Part shown: piece after piece, positions 9,151 through 17,369 of the stretch
How the letters are laid out: the number at the start of each line of letters is the position of its first letter
How positions within the stretch are numbered: position 1 is the stretch's first letter
Origin: Saccharopolyspora rhizosphaerae
GTDB lineage: Bacteria > Actinomycetota > Actinomycetes > Mycobacteriales > Pseudonocardiaceae
Reading direction: 5' to 3'
Assembly: GCF_003931915.1 (NCBI RefSeq)
Contig: NZ_RSAA01000014.1
Location: forward strand, 310,001-374,000
DNA: 64,000 nt
Notes under the pieces: generated by a model
The model's input: the letters and a program-made list of their open reading frames with translations, nothing else
Told to the model about the DNA's origin: nothing
Databases searched by the model: none
Position numbers and translations under genes: made by a program

Positions 9151-10101
9151 TCACATCGCGGAGCGTTCCGCCAGCAGCGCGTTGACCAGTTCCGCGCCGC
9201 GTTCGGGCTTGTCGACGCTGATGACGAAGTCGCGGCCCGAGGTCAGGCGCAGCACCAGGCACTCGCCGCCGCGCAACATGATCGCGGTGGTGGCGGGTAA
9301 GACCCGGTAGCCCCAGCCGCCGACGGCGAGGGCGCGGTGCCGGGCGACGCCGGCGCTGCTGATCTGCTCCAGCCGGATCCGGCGCGTGGGGAAGCGCTGC
9401 GGTCCGAAGGTGGTGTGCACCCCGCGCTCGTCGACGCGGACCCGCGCAGTCGACAGCGCCGTCACGACGACTCCCGCGAACAGCTCGGGCAGCGCGGCCT
9501 GCCAGCTCCCGAGCGCGGCCACCACCACGCCGACCACCAGCACCGCGGAGCCGGTCACGACGAGGACCGGGCTGGTCACCGAGGAGACCCACACCGCGCG
9601 CTGCCCGGGTGCCAGGTCGAGCTCGCCGCTCTGGGGTGCTGGTCCGGCGTCGCCCTCGTCCGGCCCGCGGTTGCCGAGCAGCCACCCGACGCCGCCCGCC
9701 GCCGCAGATGCCAGCAGCACCACGAGCACGTGCCACAGCGGCAGCCGGGCGTCCCGCCAGTCGACGTGGTCGAGGTTGGCCCCCACCGTGGAGAGGACCA
9801 GGCTGCCGAAGAAGACGGCCGTGGCAGCGAGCAGGGCGGCGGACCCGGCTCGCTGCGCCCGGCGCTTGCCGACCGCCCCGCCGACCACGCCGAACGCCGC
9901 CGCCAGCAGCCACCCGGGGAGCACGACCAGCGGGAACACCGCGTGCGACATCGACCCGTCGGGAACACCGGCACCGGTGAAGTGGGTGGCCACGGGGTCG
10001 GGGAGCCGGTCGCGCAGCAGCACCAGCGGTGCCACGAGAGCAACCGTCGCGACGACCGTCCAGGTCAGCGAGACGGCCAGGAAGGTCTTCCGGGGGTTCA
10101 C
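9151..10101 (-). CDS. DUF1648-domain integral membrane protein
   Basis: 316 aa starting at GTG 10099-10101, which overlaps the gntR stop (ATGTGA) with GGAGGAG just upstream, so translation is probably coupled. Seven or so hydrophobic segments. After TM1 comes RDRLPDPVATHFTGAGVPDG, the DUF1648 signature, and later GANLDHVDWRDARLPLW. The C-terminal part (about 210-316) is more soluble and PH/YdbS-like in feel: DERGVHTTFGPQRFPTRRIRLEQISSAGV. Bacillus YtrA-like GntR regulators are commonly coupled to membrane or ABC transporter genes. Function unknown; an envelope-stress role is only inference. It may derive from the same ancestor as the 8401-8859 gene. Confidence 0.8.
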   Translation of the reverse strand: MNPRKTFLAVSLTWTVVATVALVAPLVLLRDRLPDPVATHFTGAGVPDGSMSHAVFPLVVLPGWLLAAAFGVVGGAVGKRRAQRAGSAALLAATAVFFGSLVLSTVGANLDHVDWRDARLPLWHVLVVLLASAAAGGVGWLLGNRGPDEGDAGPAPQSGELDLAPGQRAVWVSSVTSPVLVVTGSAVLVVGVVVAALGSWQAALPELFAGVVVTALSTARVRVDERGVHTTFGPQRFPTRRIRLEQISSAGVARHRALAVGGWGYRVLPATTAIMLRGGECLVLRLTSGRDFVISVDKPERGAELVNALLAERSAM

Positions 10102-10445
10102 ATCTCCTCCTCGATCCACCGCGTCAGGTCGGCGGTGGTGAAGCCGCGGCGTCGCGCCTCGGCCAGCAGGTCGCGCAGCTGCCCGCGCAGCGCCGCTTCC
10201 GGGTCGGGGCGGTGCAGCACGGTCACGCCGCGCCCGCGCCGGAACTCCAGCAGTCCTTCGGCGCGCAGCTGCCGCAACGCCCGCAGCACGGTGTTGGCGT
10301 TGATGCGCATCGCGTCGGCCAGGTCGCGGGCGGGTGGGAGCCGGTCACCCGGCCCGACCTCCCCGTCCGCGATGGCGCGGCGGATGGCGTCGGCTGCCTG
10401 CTCGTGCAGCGGACGCTCGTCCTCAAGGTCCAACGAGAGCAACAT
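10098..10445 (-). CDS. GntR-family transcriptional regulator (YtrA subfamily)
   Basis: 115 aa: an N-terminal winged helix (DERPLHEQAADAIRRAIADG, then PPARDLADAMRINANTVLRALRQL as recognition helix) and only a short helical tail of about 40 residues, the YtrA architecture without a large effector domain. The ATG sits inside a 23-nt palindrome, suggesting autorepression. The stop overlaps the GTG of the DUF1648 gene, so regulator and membrane protein form one operon. No Shine-Dalgarno is present and the mRNA leader must be short. Such regulators often respond to cell-wall stress or antibiotics; the ligand here is unknown. Confidence 0.88.
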   Translation of the reverse strand: MLLSLDLEDERPLHEQAADAIRRAIADGEVGPGDRLPPARDLADAMRINANTVLRALRQLRAEGLLEFRRGRGVTVLHRPDPEAALRGQLRDLLAEARRRGFTTADLTRWIEEEM

Positions 10446-10467
10446 GGTGCTAATAAAACTAGCACCA
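10445..10467. promoter_or_regulatory. Palindromic operator at the gntR start
   Basis: TGGTGCTA (10445-10452) and its perfect complement TAGCACCA (10460-10467) flank a 7-nt A/T-rich centre. One arm includes the first base of the gntR start codon. A minus-strand TATGAT (10467-10472) directly abuts it and may be the -10 box. GntR binding here would block both initiation and elongation. Confidence 0.7.
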
Positions 10468-10498
10468 TCATACTCATCTGAGAAGCGCGCTCGACCGC

Positions 10499-10526
10499 GG
10501 GGAACCTCCCGGACGGGAGGCTCCCC
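10499..10526 (-). terminator. Terminator of the DAK2-domain gene
   Basis: GGGGAACCTCCC / GGGAGGCTCCCC stem-loop (one A-C mismatch) 15 nt past the stop of the 12100-10541 gene. Confidence 0.65.
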
Positions 10527-10540
10527 TGGTCAGGAGGCGA

Positions 10541-12100
10541 CTACTCGATGCCGATCAGCAGCAGGGCGTCCAACGCGCCGGCCGGATAGCTGACCACCTC
10601 CACCTCGGGGTGCTCGCGGCGCAGGTGAGCGGACAGCTCCCCGGGCAGCTCAACCGGGGTGTTGTCACCGACCAGCGCGGTGAGCAGCTCGCCGCCGGTG
10701 GTGAGCATCCGGGTCAGCAGCTCCCGGGCCGTGCCGGCGAGGTCTTCGCCGATGAGCACGACCTCTCCGTCGATCAACCCCAGGATGTCTCCAGGACGGC
10801 AGCGCCCGACCCAGGTCAGCGCTTCGGCGTCGGCGACGTAGAGCTCCCCGCGCCGGGTGGCCGCAGCGGCCTCGGCCATCGCGACCTGGTCGTCCGCGCG
10901 GCGCCGGTTCGGGTCGTGGACCGCGAGCGCGGCCAAGCCCTGCACCGGTGAGGCCGTCGGCACCACGACGACCTCCGGTGAGTCCTTCGGCAGGTCGGTG
11001 ACCACGCGTTCCACCACCAGCGCGGTGTCCAGGTCGTTGGGCAGCACCACCACGTGCGCGGCACCGGTGCCGGCGAAGGCCTCCCGCAGCTCGGCCGGCA
11101 CCGGCAACGAGCCGCTGACCAGCACGTCGGCACCCTCGGCGGTGAAGAGCCGGCCGAGCGCCTCCCCCGGCACGCACGCCAGCACCGCCACGTCGCGGGC
11201 GTACGCGGCCTGCTGGTCCGCGAACCGGGTCACCTTGATGCGGTGCACGCGCCCGCTCTCGATGCCCGACTCGACCGCTCCGCCGATGTCGTCGCAGTGC
11301 ACGTGCACCGCCCACGACCCGGAGCCGTCCCCGACCACCGACACGCAGTCACCGAGTTCGGCCAGCCGCTCGCGCAACGCCTCGGCACGCGGCGCCTCGG
11401 TGTCGGTGAGCATGTACATGACCTCGTAGTCGAAGCTCGACTCGTGCTCCAGCAGGTCGGACTCCGCAGGCACCGGAAGGTCCGGGGCCAGCCACTCCCC
11501 GTCGCAGACCACCGCGTGCAGCGCGTCGAGCAGCAGCACCACGCCCCGACCACCGGCGTCGACCACGCCTGCTTCGGAGAGCACCGGCAGCTGGGACGGG
11601 GTGGCGGCCAGCGCCTCGACAGCCGCGCGGGTCGCGCCGCGCACCACCTCGACCAGGTCGTCCGAGCCCTGACCGCCGGCGGCAGCCCCGCGCAGCACCG
11701 ACAGCGCGGTGCCCTCCTGCGGCTCCGCGACCGCCTGCCGGGCCAGGCCTTCCGCGCGCAGCAGCGCCTCGCCCAGCGCCGCGCCGTCCGCGGTCACCGC
11801 GTCCTGCAGCTGCTCGGACAGACCCCTGATGGCCTGCGACAACAACATCCCGGAGTTGCCGCACGCGCCTCCGAGCGCCCCCTTGGACAGCGCGGACAGC
11901 ACGCCGCCGAGCGTGTCCGGAGCGGCTTCGTCCAGCGTGCGCACCGCCGAGCGCATCGTCTGCAGCAGGTTGGTGCCGGTGTCGCCGTCGGCGACCGGGA
12001 AGACGTTGATCCGGTCGATCGTCTCGCGCTCGGCGGCCAGCGCCGACAGGGCCAGGTCCGCCCAGCGGCGGGCAGCCGCCGCGTTCAGCGTCCGCAACAC
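10541..12100 (-). CDS. DAK2 (DhaL)-domain protein, FakA/YloV family
   Basis: 519 aa. The N-terminal DAK2 kinase domain (about 1-200) has the Mg-ATP motif NVFPVADGDTGTNLLQTM and GACGNSGMLLSQAIRG; the C-terminal half matches the FakA middle and C domains (DYEVMYMLTDTE, VHVHCDDIG). In Firmicutes FakA phosphorylates acyl groups bound to FakB; in actinobacteria the substrate is not established. Length and domain order fit the family. GTG start with GGGAGGT 6 nt upstream. It is divergent from rpmB, a pairing conserved in actinobacteria, and upstream of recG, the usual neighbour. Confidence 0.9.
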   Translation of the reverse strand: MLRTLNAAAARRWADLALSALAAERETIDRINVFPVADGDTGTNLLQTMRSAVRTLDEAAPDTLGGVLSALSKGALGGACGNSGMLLSQAIRGLSEQLQDAVTADGAALGEALLRAEGLARQAVAEPQEGTALSVLRGAAAGGQGSDDLVEVVRGATRAAVEALAATPSQLPVLSEAGVVDAGGRGVVLLLDALHAVVCDGEWLAPDLPVPAESDLLEHESSFDYEVMYMLTDTEAPRAEALRERLAELGDCVSVVGDGSGSWAVHVHCDDIGGAVESGIESGRVHRIKVTRFADQQAAYARDVAVLACVPGEALGRLFTAEGADVLVSGSLPVPAELREAFAGTGAAHVVVLPNDLDTALVVERVVTDLPKDSPEVVVVPTASPVQGLAALAVHDPNRRRADDQVAMAEAAAATRRGELYVADAEALTWVGRCRPGDILGLIDGEVVLIGEDLAGTARELLTRMLTTGGELLTALVGDNTPVELPGELSAHLRREHPEVEVVSYPAGALDALLLIGIE

Positions 12101-12391
12101 CCGGGACCTCCCACGCAGCTACGATCGGTCGGACCCGAGACTATCCGCAGTCAGCCGCGCCGCGGTGCTCCGCCGCACATCGGCCCCCACCTCGGAAGGC
12201 GCAGGTAGCGGTGGGCTAGACTGATCCGGTCCCAGGGTGGCGATGACCCCGGGCAACCGGGTTCTCCGGGCTCAGGCCGCCGCACGGCGGTGAGCAGGAA
12301 GCGCTCCCGACAGTGCCTCTCCGTTGTGGTGCGGCACGAACGCGGGGCTCTCATCGCTGTGACCGCTCAAGCAAAGTAAGGGGTGTCTGAC

Positions 12392-12583
12392 GTGGCTGCC
12401 GTCTGCGACGTCTGTGGCAAGGGACCAGGCTTCGGCAACTCGGTCTCGCACTCCCACCGGAAGACCAAGCGCCGGTGGAACCCGAACATTCAGACCGTGC
12501 ACGCCAAGATCGGTCTGTCCCAGCGCAAGCGCATGAACGTCTGCACGTCGTGCATGAAGGCCGGCAAGGTCGTCCGCGGCTGA
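12392..12583 (+). CDS. rpmB: 50S ribosomal protein L28 (zinc-ribbon form)
   Basis: 63 aa from GTG 12392, chosen because AAGGGG (12378-12383) lies 8 nt upstream and family members start [14 protein letters not shown]; a GTG at 12383 would overlap that site. The two CxxC pairs Cys5/Cys8 and Cys51/Cys54 can bind zinc, so this is the C+ paralogue type that zinc-starved cells replace with a cysteine-free form. Basic core [14 protein letters not shown] contacts 23S rRNA. Divergent from the DAK2 gene and followed by a terminator with a T run. Confidence 0.96.
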   Translation: MAAVCDVCGKGPGFGNSVSHSHRKTKRRWNPNIQTVHAKIGLSQRKRMNVCTSCMKAGKVVRG

Positions 12584-12603
12584 GGATCGTTCTTCGCTAG
12601 GAG

Positions 12604-12631
12604 CCCCGGGGTGGTATCGCCTCGGGGTTTT
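12604..12631 (+). terminator. rpmB terminator
   Basis: CCCCGGGG / CCTCGGGG stem (12604-12611, 12620-12627) followed by TTTT, 20 nt past the rpmB stop. Confidence 0.7.
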
Positions 12632-12679
12632 CTGCTGTCCGGGGGGCGGCTCCCTCCCGGACCGCCCCTGCCTGGAGCA

Positions 12680-12709
12680 CCCGCGAACCGGCCGGACCCG
12701 GTTCGCGGG
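12680..12709 (-). terminator. ung terminator
   Basis: Perfect 12-bp stem CCCGCGAACCGG / CCGGTTCGCGGG with a 6-nt loop, 4 nt past the ung stop codon. Confidence 0.75.
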
Positions 12710-12713
12710 GTCC

Positions 12714-13388
12714 TCAGGGAAGCTTCCAGTCGATGGGCTCCCAGCCCTTCCGCTCCAAGATCTCGTTGGCGCGGCTGAACGGCTTCGACCCGAAGAAGCC
12801 CCGGTCCGCCGACATCGGGCTCGGGTGCGGGGACTCGACGCACTCCACGCCGGGCATCAGCGGCCGCAGGTCCCGCGCGTCGCGTCCCCAGAGGATCGCC
12901 ACCAGCGGCTCTTCGCGGTCGGCCAGCGCCCTGATCGCCTGGGCCGTGACCTGCTCCCAGCCCTTGCCCCGGTGCGACCCCGGCTTGCCGGGGCTGACGG
13001 TGAGCGCGCGGTTGAGCATCAGCACGCCGCGCTCGGTCCACGGGGTGAGGTCACCGCTGGAGGGCTTGGGGTGACCGAGGTCGTCGCAGTACTCCCGGAA
13101 GATGTTGACCAGGCTGCGCGGCGGCGCCACGCCCGGCGCGACGGAGAAGCTGAGCCCAACCGGATGCCCCGGCGTCGGGTAGGGGTCCTGCCCGACGATG
13201 AGCACCCGCACGTCGTGGAACGGCTGCTGGAAGGCCCGCAGCACGTTCTCGGGCGCAGGCAGGTACGTGCGGCCTTCGGCGACCTCGGCGCGCAGGAAGT
13301 CCCCCATCGCCGCTATCTGGTCCGCAACCGGTGAGAGCGCTTCCGCCCAACCGGCCTCGACGGTTTCGTGCAGTGGACGTGCTGCCAT
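12714..13388 (-). CDS. ung: Uracil-DNA glycosylase (family 1)
   Basis: 224 aa, the usual UNG length. Removes uracil from DNA in base-excision repair. Catalytic water-activating Asp68 lies in [18 protein letters not shown]; the C-terminal DNA-intercalation motif [18 protein letters not shown] carries the catalytic His. The ATG at 13386-13388 fits the family N-terminus; there is no Shine-Dalgarno, but TAACCT ends exactly 7 nt upstream, indicating a leaderless message. An in-frame GTG 10 codons further upstream is possible but lacks any ribosome-binding site. Own terminator; no operon partner. Confidence 0.95.
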   Translation of the reverse strand: MAARPLHETVEAGWAEALSPVADQIAAMGDFLRAEVAEGRTYLPAPENVLRAFQQPFHDVRVLIVGQDPYPTPGHPVGLSFSVAPGVAPPRSLVNIFREYCDDLGHPKPSSGDLTPWTERGVLMLNRALTVSPGKPGSHRGKGWEQVTAQAIRALADREEPLVAILWGRDARDLRPLMPGVECVESPHPSPMSADRGFFGSKPFSRANEILERKGWEPIDWKLP

Positions 13389-13395
13389 GCGGAGC

Positions 13396-13401
13396 AGGTT
13401 A
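13396..13401 (-). promoter_or_regulatory. ung: ung -10 box for a leaderless transcript
   Basis: Minus-strand TAACCT followed by 7 nt and then the ATG. A GCGACA (13421-13426) could serve as a weak -35 at 19-nt spacing. Confidence 0.5.
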
Positions 13402-13469
13402 GCGATCGACACCGCGCGCCTGTCGCGCAACCCCACTTCACCCGCGAGTGTTACAGGTCACATACCGAT

Positions 13470-13496
13470 GAGGTAACGGTGATCGCGAGTTACCTC
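13470..13496. promoter_or_regulatory. Inverted repeat, candidate operator
   Basis: GAGGTAAC (13470-13477) and GTTACCTC (13489-13496) form perfect 8-bp arms around an 11-nt spacer. Related half-sites (GTTAC at 13450, GTAACC at 13503) lie on both sides. Confidence 0.5.
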
Positions 13497-13748
13497 ACAT
13501 GCGTAACCGGAACTACTCCGAAAGTGCCATTTGCGCCCGTCATCGCGGAAATCCCCCTGTCAAATCGGTGACGCTCCGGCAGCGCCTTTCCCGCTCGCCC
13601 GGCGTGCGGTTTCGCATGGAGGAAATAACGTGGAAATGCCTGATGTCGTGCTTTTGGTGGCCACACCATGGTCACTCGGCTAGGTTCTGGCGAAGTTCCA
13701 AAATGACCACGGCCGTGGAGACAACACCCGGAGGTGGGCCGCACAATC

Positions 13749-15080
13749 ATGACTTCTCAGGAAACAGCCGAAACAGAGGCCGAGCAGAAGTCGTTGCTGC
13801 GCCGCGCTGTTGGCGCCGCGGCGATCGGCAACTGCACGGAGTGGTACGACTTCGGCGTCTACGCGTACGTGGCAGCCTACGTCGGACACCAGTTCTTCCC
13901 CGGCCCTTGGGAGACCATCTCCGCGTTCGGCGTCTTCGCCATCTCATTCCTGTTCCGCCCGCTGGGCAGCCTGTTCTTCGGTCCTCTCGGGGACCGGATC
14001 GGCCGGCAGAAGGTCCTCGCGGTGACGATCCTGCTGATGTCGGGCTCCACGTTCGTCATCGGCCTGCTGCCGACATACGGGATGATCGGCCTGTTCGCAC
14101 CGATGCTGTTGCTGCTGTGCCGGTTGGTCCAGGGCTTCTCCACCGGTGGTGAGTACGGCGGGGCCGCGACCTACATCGCCGAGTACGCCCCCGACCGCAA
14201 GCGCGGCTTCTGGGGCAGCTGGCTGGAATTCGGCACCCTGGTCGGGTTCGGGCTCGGTGCGCTGGTGCCGACCATCCTGATCCTCACCCTCGACAGCGGT
14301 TCGATGGAGAGCTGGGGCTGGCGGATCCCGTTCCTCATCGCCGGTCCGCTGGGCGGCGTCGGCCTGTACCTCCGGTCCAAGCTGGAGGACACTCCGGCGT
14401 TCAAGCAGCTGGAGAACACCCACCAGGTCGCCAAGTCCCCGCTGCGGGACCTGATCCGCGACTGGTGGCGCCAGCTGCTGATCCTGATGGGCATCGTGAT
14501 CCTCATCAACGTCGCCAACTACACGATCCTGACCTACATGGAGACCTACCTCTCGGACACGCTCCACGTGCCCGAAGGGCAGGAGCACCAGGTGCTGGTG
14601 CCGCTGCTGCTGACGGTCGTGTTCATGCTGGTCCTCATCACGCCCGTGGGCGCGCTGTCGGACCGGGTCGGCCGCAAGCCGCTGTTCCTGTCCGCAGCGA
14701 TCTGCTTCCTGGTGCTGCCGGTTCCGGCGTTCTGGCTGATCGGCCAGGGGACGGTCATGACGACGATCCTGGGCTTGGGTCTGCTGGCGATCGGGCACGT
14801 GCAGCTGATCGGGCCGTTGGCCGCGACGTTGCCGGCGATGTTCCCGACCAAGGTCCGCTACGCGGCCTTCTCGGTGGGCTATAACATCTCCACCGCCGCC
14901 TTCGGTGGCACTGCGCCGCTGATCAACGACTCCGTCGTGACCAGCACCGGCAACAGCTACTTCCCCGCCTTCTACCTGATGGGCGCGGCACTGGTCGCCA
15001 TGGTGCCGATCCTGCTCATGAAGGAGACCGCGAAGAAGCCGCTGATGCAGGACGCCCCCGCGGCGGCACCGGCGAACTGA
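13749..15080 (+). CDS. MFS permease, metabolite:H+ symporter (MHS) family
   Basis: 443 aa with about twelve hydrophobic helices. The [19 protein letters not shown] loop between TM2 and TM3 and the [21 protein letters not shown] block after TM4/5 are signatures of the ProP/KgtP/ShiA (MHS) family, which bring osmolytes, dicarboxylates, aromatic acids or shikimate in with protons. The substrate cannot be told from sequence. I use the ATG at 13749; GGAGGTG (13730-13736) is 12 nt away, a little long, while a GTG at 13734 has no ribosome-binding site. Single gene with strong terminator; absent at this point in the mycobacterial order, so probably an insertion. Confidence 0.9.
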   Translation: MTSQETAETEAEQKSLLRRAVGAAAIGNCTEWYDFGVYAYVAAYVGHQFFPGPWETISAFGVFAISFLFRPLGSLFFGPLGDRIGRQKVLAVTILLMSGSTFVIGLLPTYGMIGLFAPMLLLLCRLVQGFSTGGEYGGAATYIAEYAPDRKRGFWGSWLEFGTLVGFGLGALVPTILILTLDSGSMESWGWRIPFLIAGPLGGVGLYLRSKLEDTPAFKQLENTHQVAKSPLRDLIRDWWRQLLILMGIVILINVANYTILTYMETYLSDTLHVPEGQEHQVLVPLLLTVVFMLVLITPVGALSDRVGRKPLFLSAAICFLVLPVPAFWLIGQGTVMTTILGLGLLAIGHVQLIGPLAATLPAMFPTKVRYAAFSVGYNISTAAFGGTAPLINDSVVTSTGNSYFPAFYLMGAALVAMVPILLMKETAKKPLMQDAPAAAPAN

Positions 15081-15101
15081 CGCCGACACCACCACATCTG
15101 G

Positions 15102-15134
15102 AAGGGCCCCCTGGCAAGCCAGGGGGCCCTTTCG
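15102..15134 (+). terminator. Terminator of the MFS permease gene
   Basis: GAAGGGCCCCCTGGC pairs with GCCAGGGGGCCCTTTC around a short AA loop, ending in TTTC, about 20 nt after the stop. Confidence 0.85.
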
Positions 15135-15142
15135 TTCACGGT

Positions 15143-15269
15143 CGGCCCGCGGCGACAGCCGATCCCCAAGTGAAGGACTCGACCCGCACCGCCCCAGGAA
15201 CCAGGCGGCCCGCGGCGACAGCCGCTTCCCCAGGTGAAGGACTTGACCCGCACCGCCCCAGGTCCTGAG
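15143..15269. repeat. Direct tandem duplication of about 63 bp
   Basis: 15143-15205 and 15206-15269 both begin CGGCCCGCGGCGACAGCCG and continue through GTGAAGGACT and GACCCGCACCGCCCCAGG, with only a few substitutions and one extra base in the second copy. Confidence 0.8.
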
Positions 15270-15395
15270 CGGCGTCGTGGCGAGTACGCCGCGACGCCGC
15301 TGCGCAGACCTGCTCAAGGAGCGGCGCACGGAGCCACGGAGCCGCCCAGGTCCTGCCAGCCGCACCGCCACGCAGGACGAGCCATCAGCGAAGGA

Positions 15396-16385
15396 TCAGC
15401 GCCAGTGTTCCCAGCCTGTGGGCCCGTCGTAAGGCTGCCCGTCGAGGGTGACGCCCGAACCTTCCGCCACGACGCCGATCTCGCGGAAGTCGGGCGGCAG
15501 GGGGCTGTCGGCCGGGAAGGTGGCGACCAGGGCCTGGTCCTCCCCACCGGTGAGCACCCAGTGGCGGGCGTCGGCGCCGAGGGCCGAGGCGACTTCGACG
15601 AGCCGCTGCGGGACCTCGACCTGCTCCACGCGCAGGTCGATGGCGACCCCCGAGGCGGCGGCGATGTGCCCGAGGTCGGCCAGCAGGCCGTCGGAGGTGT
15701 CCACCATGGACGTGGCGCCCGCGAGGGCGGCGCGCGGCCCGGCGCCGTACGGCGGTTCGGGCACGCGGTGCGCCCCGACGACGGCGACCGGTGAGCGGAA
15801 CCCGCGCCCCAGCACGGCTAAGCCCGCTGCGGACCAGCCGAGCCGACCGGCGACCGCGACGACGTCACCCGGCCGAGCTCCGGAGCGGGTGACGGGCTCC
15901 CGCCCCTCCAGATCGCCGAGGGCTGTGATCGAGATCGTCAGTGACGGCGACGACACCATGTCGCCCCCGGCGATCCCGATCCCGGCCTGCTGTGCCTCTT
16001 CCCACAGGCCGTCAGCGAGTTCGTCGACCGTCGCCGCGGGGGTGTCGGGCGGGCAGCCCAGACCGACCAGCAGCCCGGTGGGAACCGCGCCCATCGCGTT
16101 GATGTCGGAGAGGTTCACCGCGACCGCCTTGCGCCCCACCTGGTGTGGCGTCGACCAGTCGAAACGGAAGTGGACCTGCTCCACGAGCACGTCGGTGGTG
16201 GCCACCACCCGGCCGTCCGGGGCGGCCAGCACAGCCGCGTCGTCGCCGGGGCCGAGCACCGTGCCCGGCGACTGCTCGCGACCAGACGTCACGCGATCGA
16301 TGAGGTCGAACTCACCCACCTGGGAAATGGTCAGTGGTTCCTGGGACGAGTCAGGACCCAACTGGGACCTTCCTTCCTTGAGCAT
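15396..16385 (-). CDS. thiL: Thiamine-monophosphate kinase
   Basis: 329 aa. Phosphorylates thiamine phosphate to thiamine pyrophosphate, the cofactor that IlvB in this same window needs. PurM-like fold; visible are GEFDLIDRV, the Mg-binding GPGDDAAVL near residue 46, the conserved NLSDINAMGA with aspartate, and C-terminal DTSDGLLADLGHIA and VLTGGEDQALVAT. The ATG at 16385 is used, but a TTG at 16361 is preceded by AAGGAAGG at 6-nt spacing and may be the true start. Divergent from the RAM-domain gene through a symmetric control region; this neighbourhood is conserved in actinobacteria. Confidence 0.95.
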   Translation of the reverse strand: MLKEGRSQLGPDSSQEPLTISQVGEFDLIDRVTSGREQSPGTVLGPGDDAAVLAAPDGRVVATTDVLVEQVHFRFDWSTPHQVGRKAVAVNLSDINAMGAVPTGLLVGLGCPPDTPAATVDELADGLWEEAQQAGIGIAGGDMVSSPSLTISITALGDLEGREPVTRSGARPGDVVAVAGRLGWSAAGLAVLGRGFRSPVAVVGAHRVPEPPYGAGPRAALAGATSMVDTSDGLLADLGHIAAASGVAIDLRVEQVEVPQRLVEVASALGADARHWVLTGGEDQALVATFPADSPLPPDFREIGVVAEGSGVTLDGQPYDGPTGWEHWR

Positions 16386-16399
16386 CAGCTCGGTCAGAT

Positions 16400-16428
16400 G
16401 GGGTAGCTTTCTGCCAGTTTCCTACCCC
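16400..16428. promoter_or_regulatory. Symmetric divergent control region between thiL and the RAM-domain gene
   Basis: GGGGTAG (16400-16406) and CTACCCC (16422-16428) are perfect complements 15 nt apart in the 73-nt divergent gap. A plus-strand TAGCTT (16404-16409) could be the -10 of the downstream gene. Confidence 0.45.
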
Positions 16429-16458
16429 GAGCACATGGGCTAGACGAAGGGGCACGCC

Positions 16459-16692
16459 GTGGTACAGGCATACATCCTCATCCAGACCGAGGTCGGCAAG
16501 GCGGCCGCCGTCGCCGGCGAGATCGCCGGCTCCCCCGGCGTCATCAGCGCCGAGGACGTCACCGGCCCGTACGACGTCATCGTGCGCGCCGAAGCCGAGA
16601 ACGTCGACCTCCTCGGCAAGATGGTCGTCGCCAAGATCCAGAACGTCGAGGGCATCACCCGGACGCTGACGTGTCCGGTGGTTCACCTCTGA
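16459..16692 (+). CDS. Stand-alone Lrp/AsnC ligand-binding (RAM) domain protein
   Basis: 77 aa, just the alpha-beta sandwich effector domain of Lrp/AsnC regulators without a helix-turn-helix. Pattern QAYILIQTEVGK..VAGEIAGSPGVISAEDVTGPYDVIVRAEAEN...VVAKIQNVEGITRTLTCPVV is typical: the GxYDVIV strand and VxGVxxTxTCxV end. Such single-domain proteins form dimers to octamers and may bind amino acids or partner with full-length Lrp proteins; a role in sensing amino acids here is inference. GTG start with AAGGGG 6 nt upstream. Conserved between thiL and the DUF3515 gene. Confidence 0.9.
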   Translation: MVQAYILIQTEVGKAAAVAGEIAGSPGVISAEDVTGPYDVIVRAEAENVDLLGKMVVAKIQNVEGITRTLTCPVVHL

Positions 16693-16731
16693 GGTACCCC
16701 TCCTCCGGACGGACCGGCCCGTGGTGCTGTA

Positions 16732-17319
16732 GTGGGGAACGTGGTGGAGAACGAGGGAACCGGCGTTCCGAAACCGGTTCTGATCATCGCGATCGCGCTG
16801 GGTGTGCTGCTGGCCGCCGGGGTGGCCGGTGTCGGCCTGTACGGCTGGTACGGCGAGCAGCGGATGCGGGAAGAGGCCGAGGCCGCCGCGGCCGCGCGCC
16901 GGACCGGGCCGCTCGCGGCAGCGCCGATCCCGGCCCCTGAGGCGCAGTCCCCGGAGTGCGCCTCGGTGATGTCCGCGCTGCCCGCGGCGCTGACCGTCGA
17001 GGGGACGCCGGTGCCGCGCAGGCCGCTGGCGGAACCCGCGCCGGCCGCCACCGTCGCGTGGGGCGACGCCGGTCACGACCCGATCACCGTGCGCTGCGGC
17101 ATCGACGCCCCGGCCGAGCTGACGCCGACCTCGCCGCTGGTGGAGGTCTCCGGGGTCAGCTGGCTGGAGATCAACCAGGGTGGCGACTCCTCGTGGCTGG
17201 CCGTCGACCGCCCGGTCTACGTCGCCCTCAGCGCGCCCGCCGACATCGGCACCGGGCCGCTGCAGGACCTGTCGAACCTCATCGGCCAGAAGCTGCCCGA
17301 GCAGCCCGTCTTCCCCTGA
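16732..17319 (+). CDS. DUF3515 membrane-anchored protein
   Basis: 195 aa with one N-terminal transmembrane helix (about 16-40), a short positively and negatively charged linker (YGEQRMREEAEAAAAARR) and an extracytoplasmic domain. The domain has two cysteines (PECASVMSALP and VRCGIDAP) likely to form a disulfide, and the TVAWGD..HDPITVRCGI, VEVSGVSWL and ALSAPAD blocks of DUF3515. Function unknown. It sits before ddl in many actinobacteria, here convergent with it, which hints at an envelope role but proves nothing. Start may be GTG 16732 or the next in-frame GTG at 16741, which has GGGGA closer to ideal spacing. Confidence 0.88.
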   Translation: MGNVVENEGTGVPKPVLIIAIALGVLLAAGVAGVGLYGWYGEQRMREEAEAAAAARRTGPLAAAPIPAPEAQSPECASVMSALPAALTVEGTPVPRRPLAEPAPAATVAWGDAGHDPITVRCGIDAPAELTPTSPLVEVSGVSWLEINQGGDSSWLAVDRPVYVALSAPADIGTGPLQDLSNLIGQKLPEQPVFP

Positions 17320-17369
17320 CCGGACCGCACCGGGAGCGAGGACCGCGGTCGTCGCTCCCGGGCGCGGGG

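Larger units (their letters stand above)
13389..13748. other. Control region between ung and the MFS permease gene
   Basis: 360 bases without a gene. Contains an inverted repeat at 13470-13496, several further GTTAC/GTAAC words nearby, and a possible permease promoter: TGGCCA (13658-13663), 17-nt spacer, TAGGTT (13681-13686). Locally A/T-rich for this genome. Confidence 0.5.
15081..15395. other. Intergenic region between the MFS gene and thiL
   Basis: 315 bases between convergent genes. Holds the MFS terminator and a direct duplication (15143-15269). I see no gene. Confidence 0.6.
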
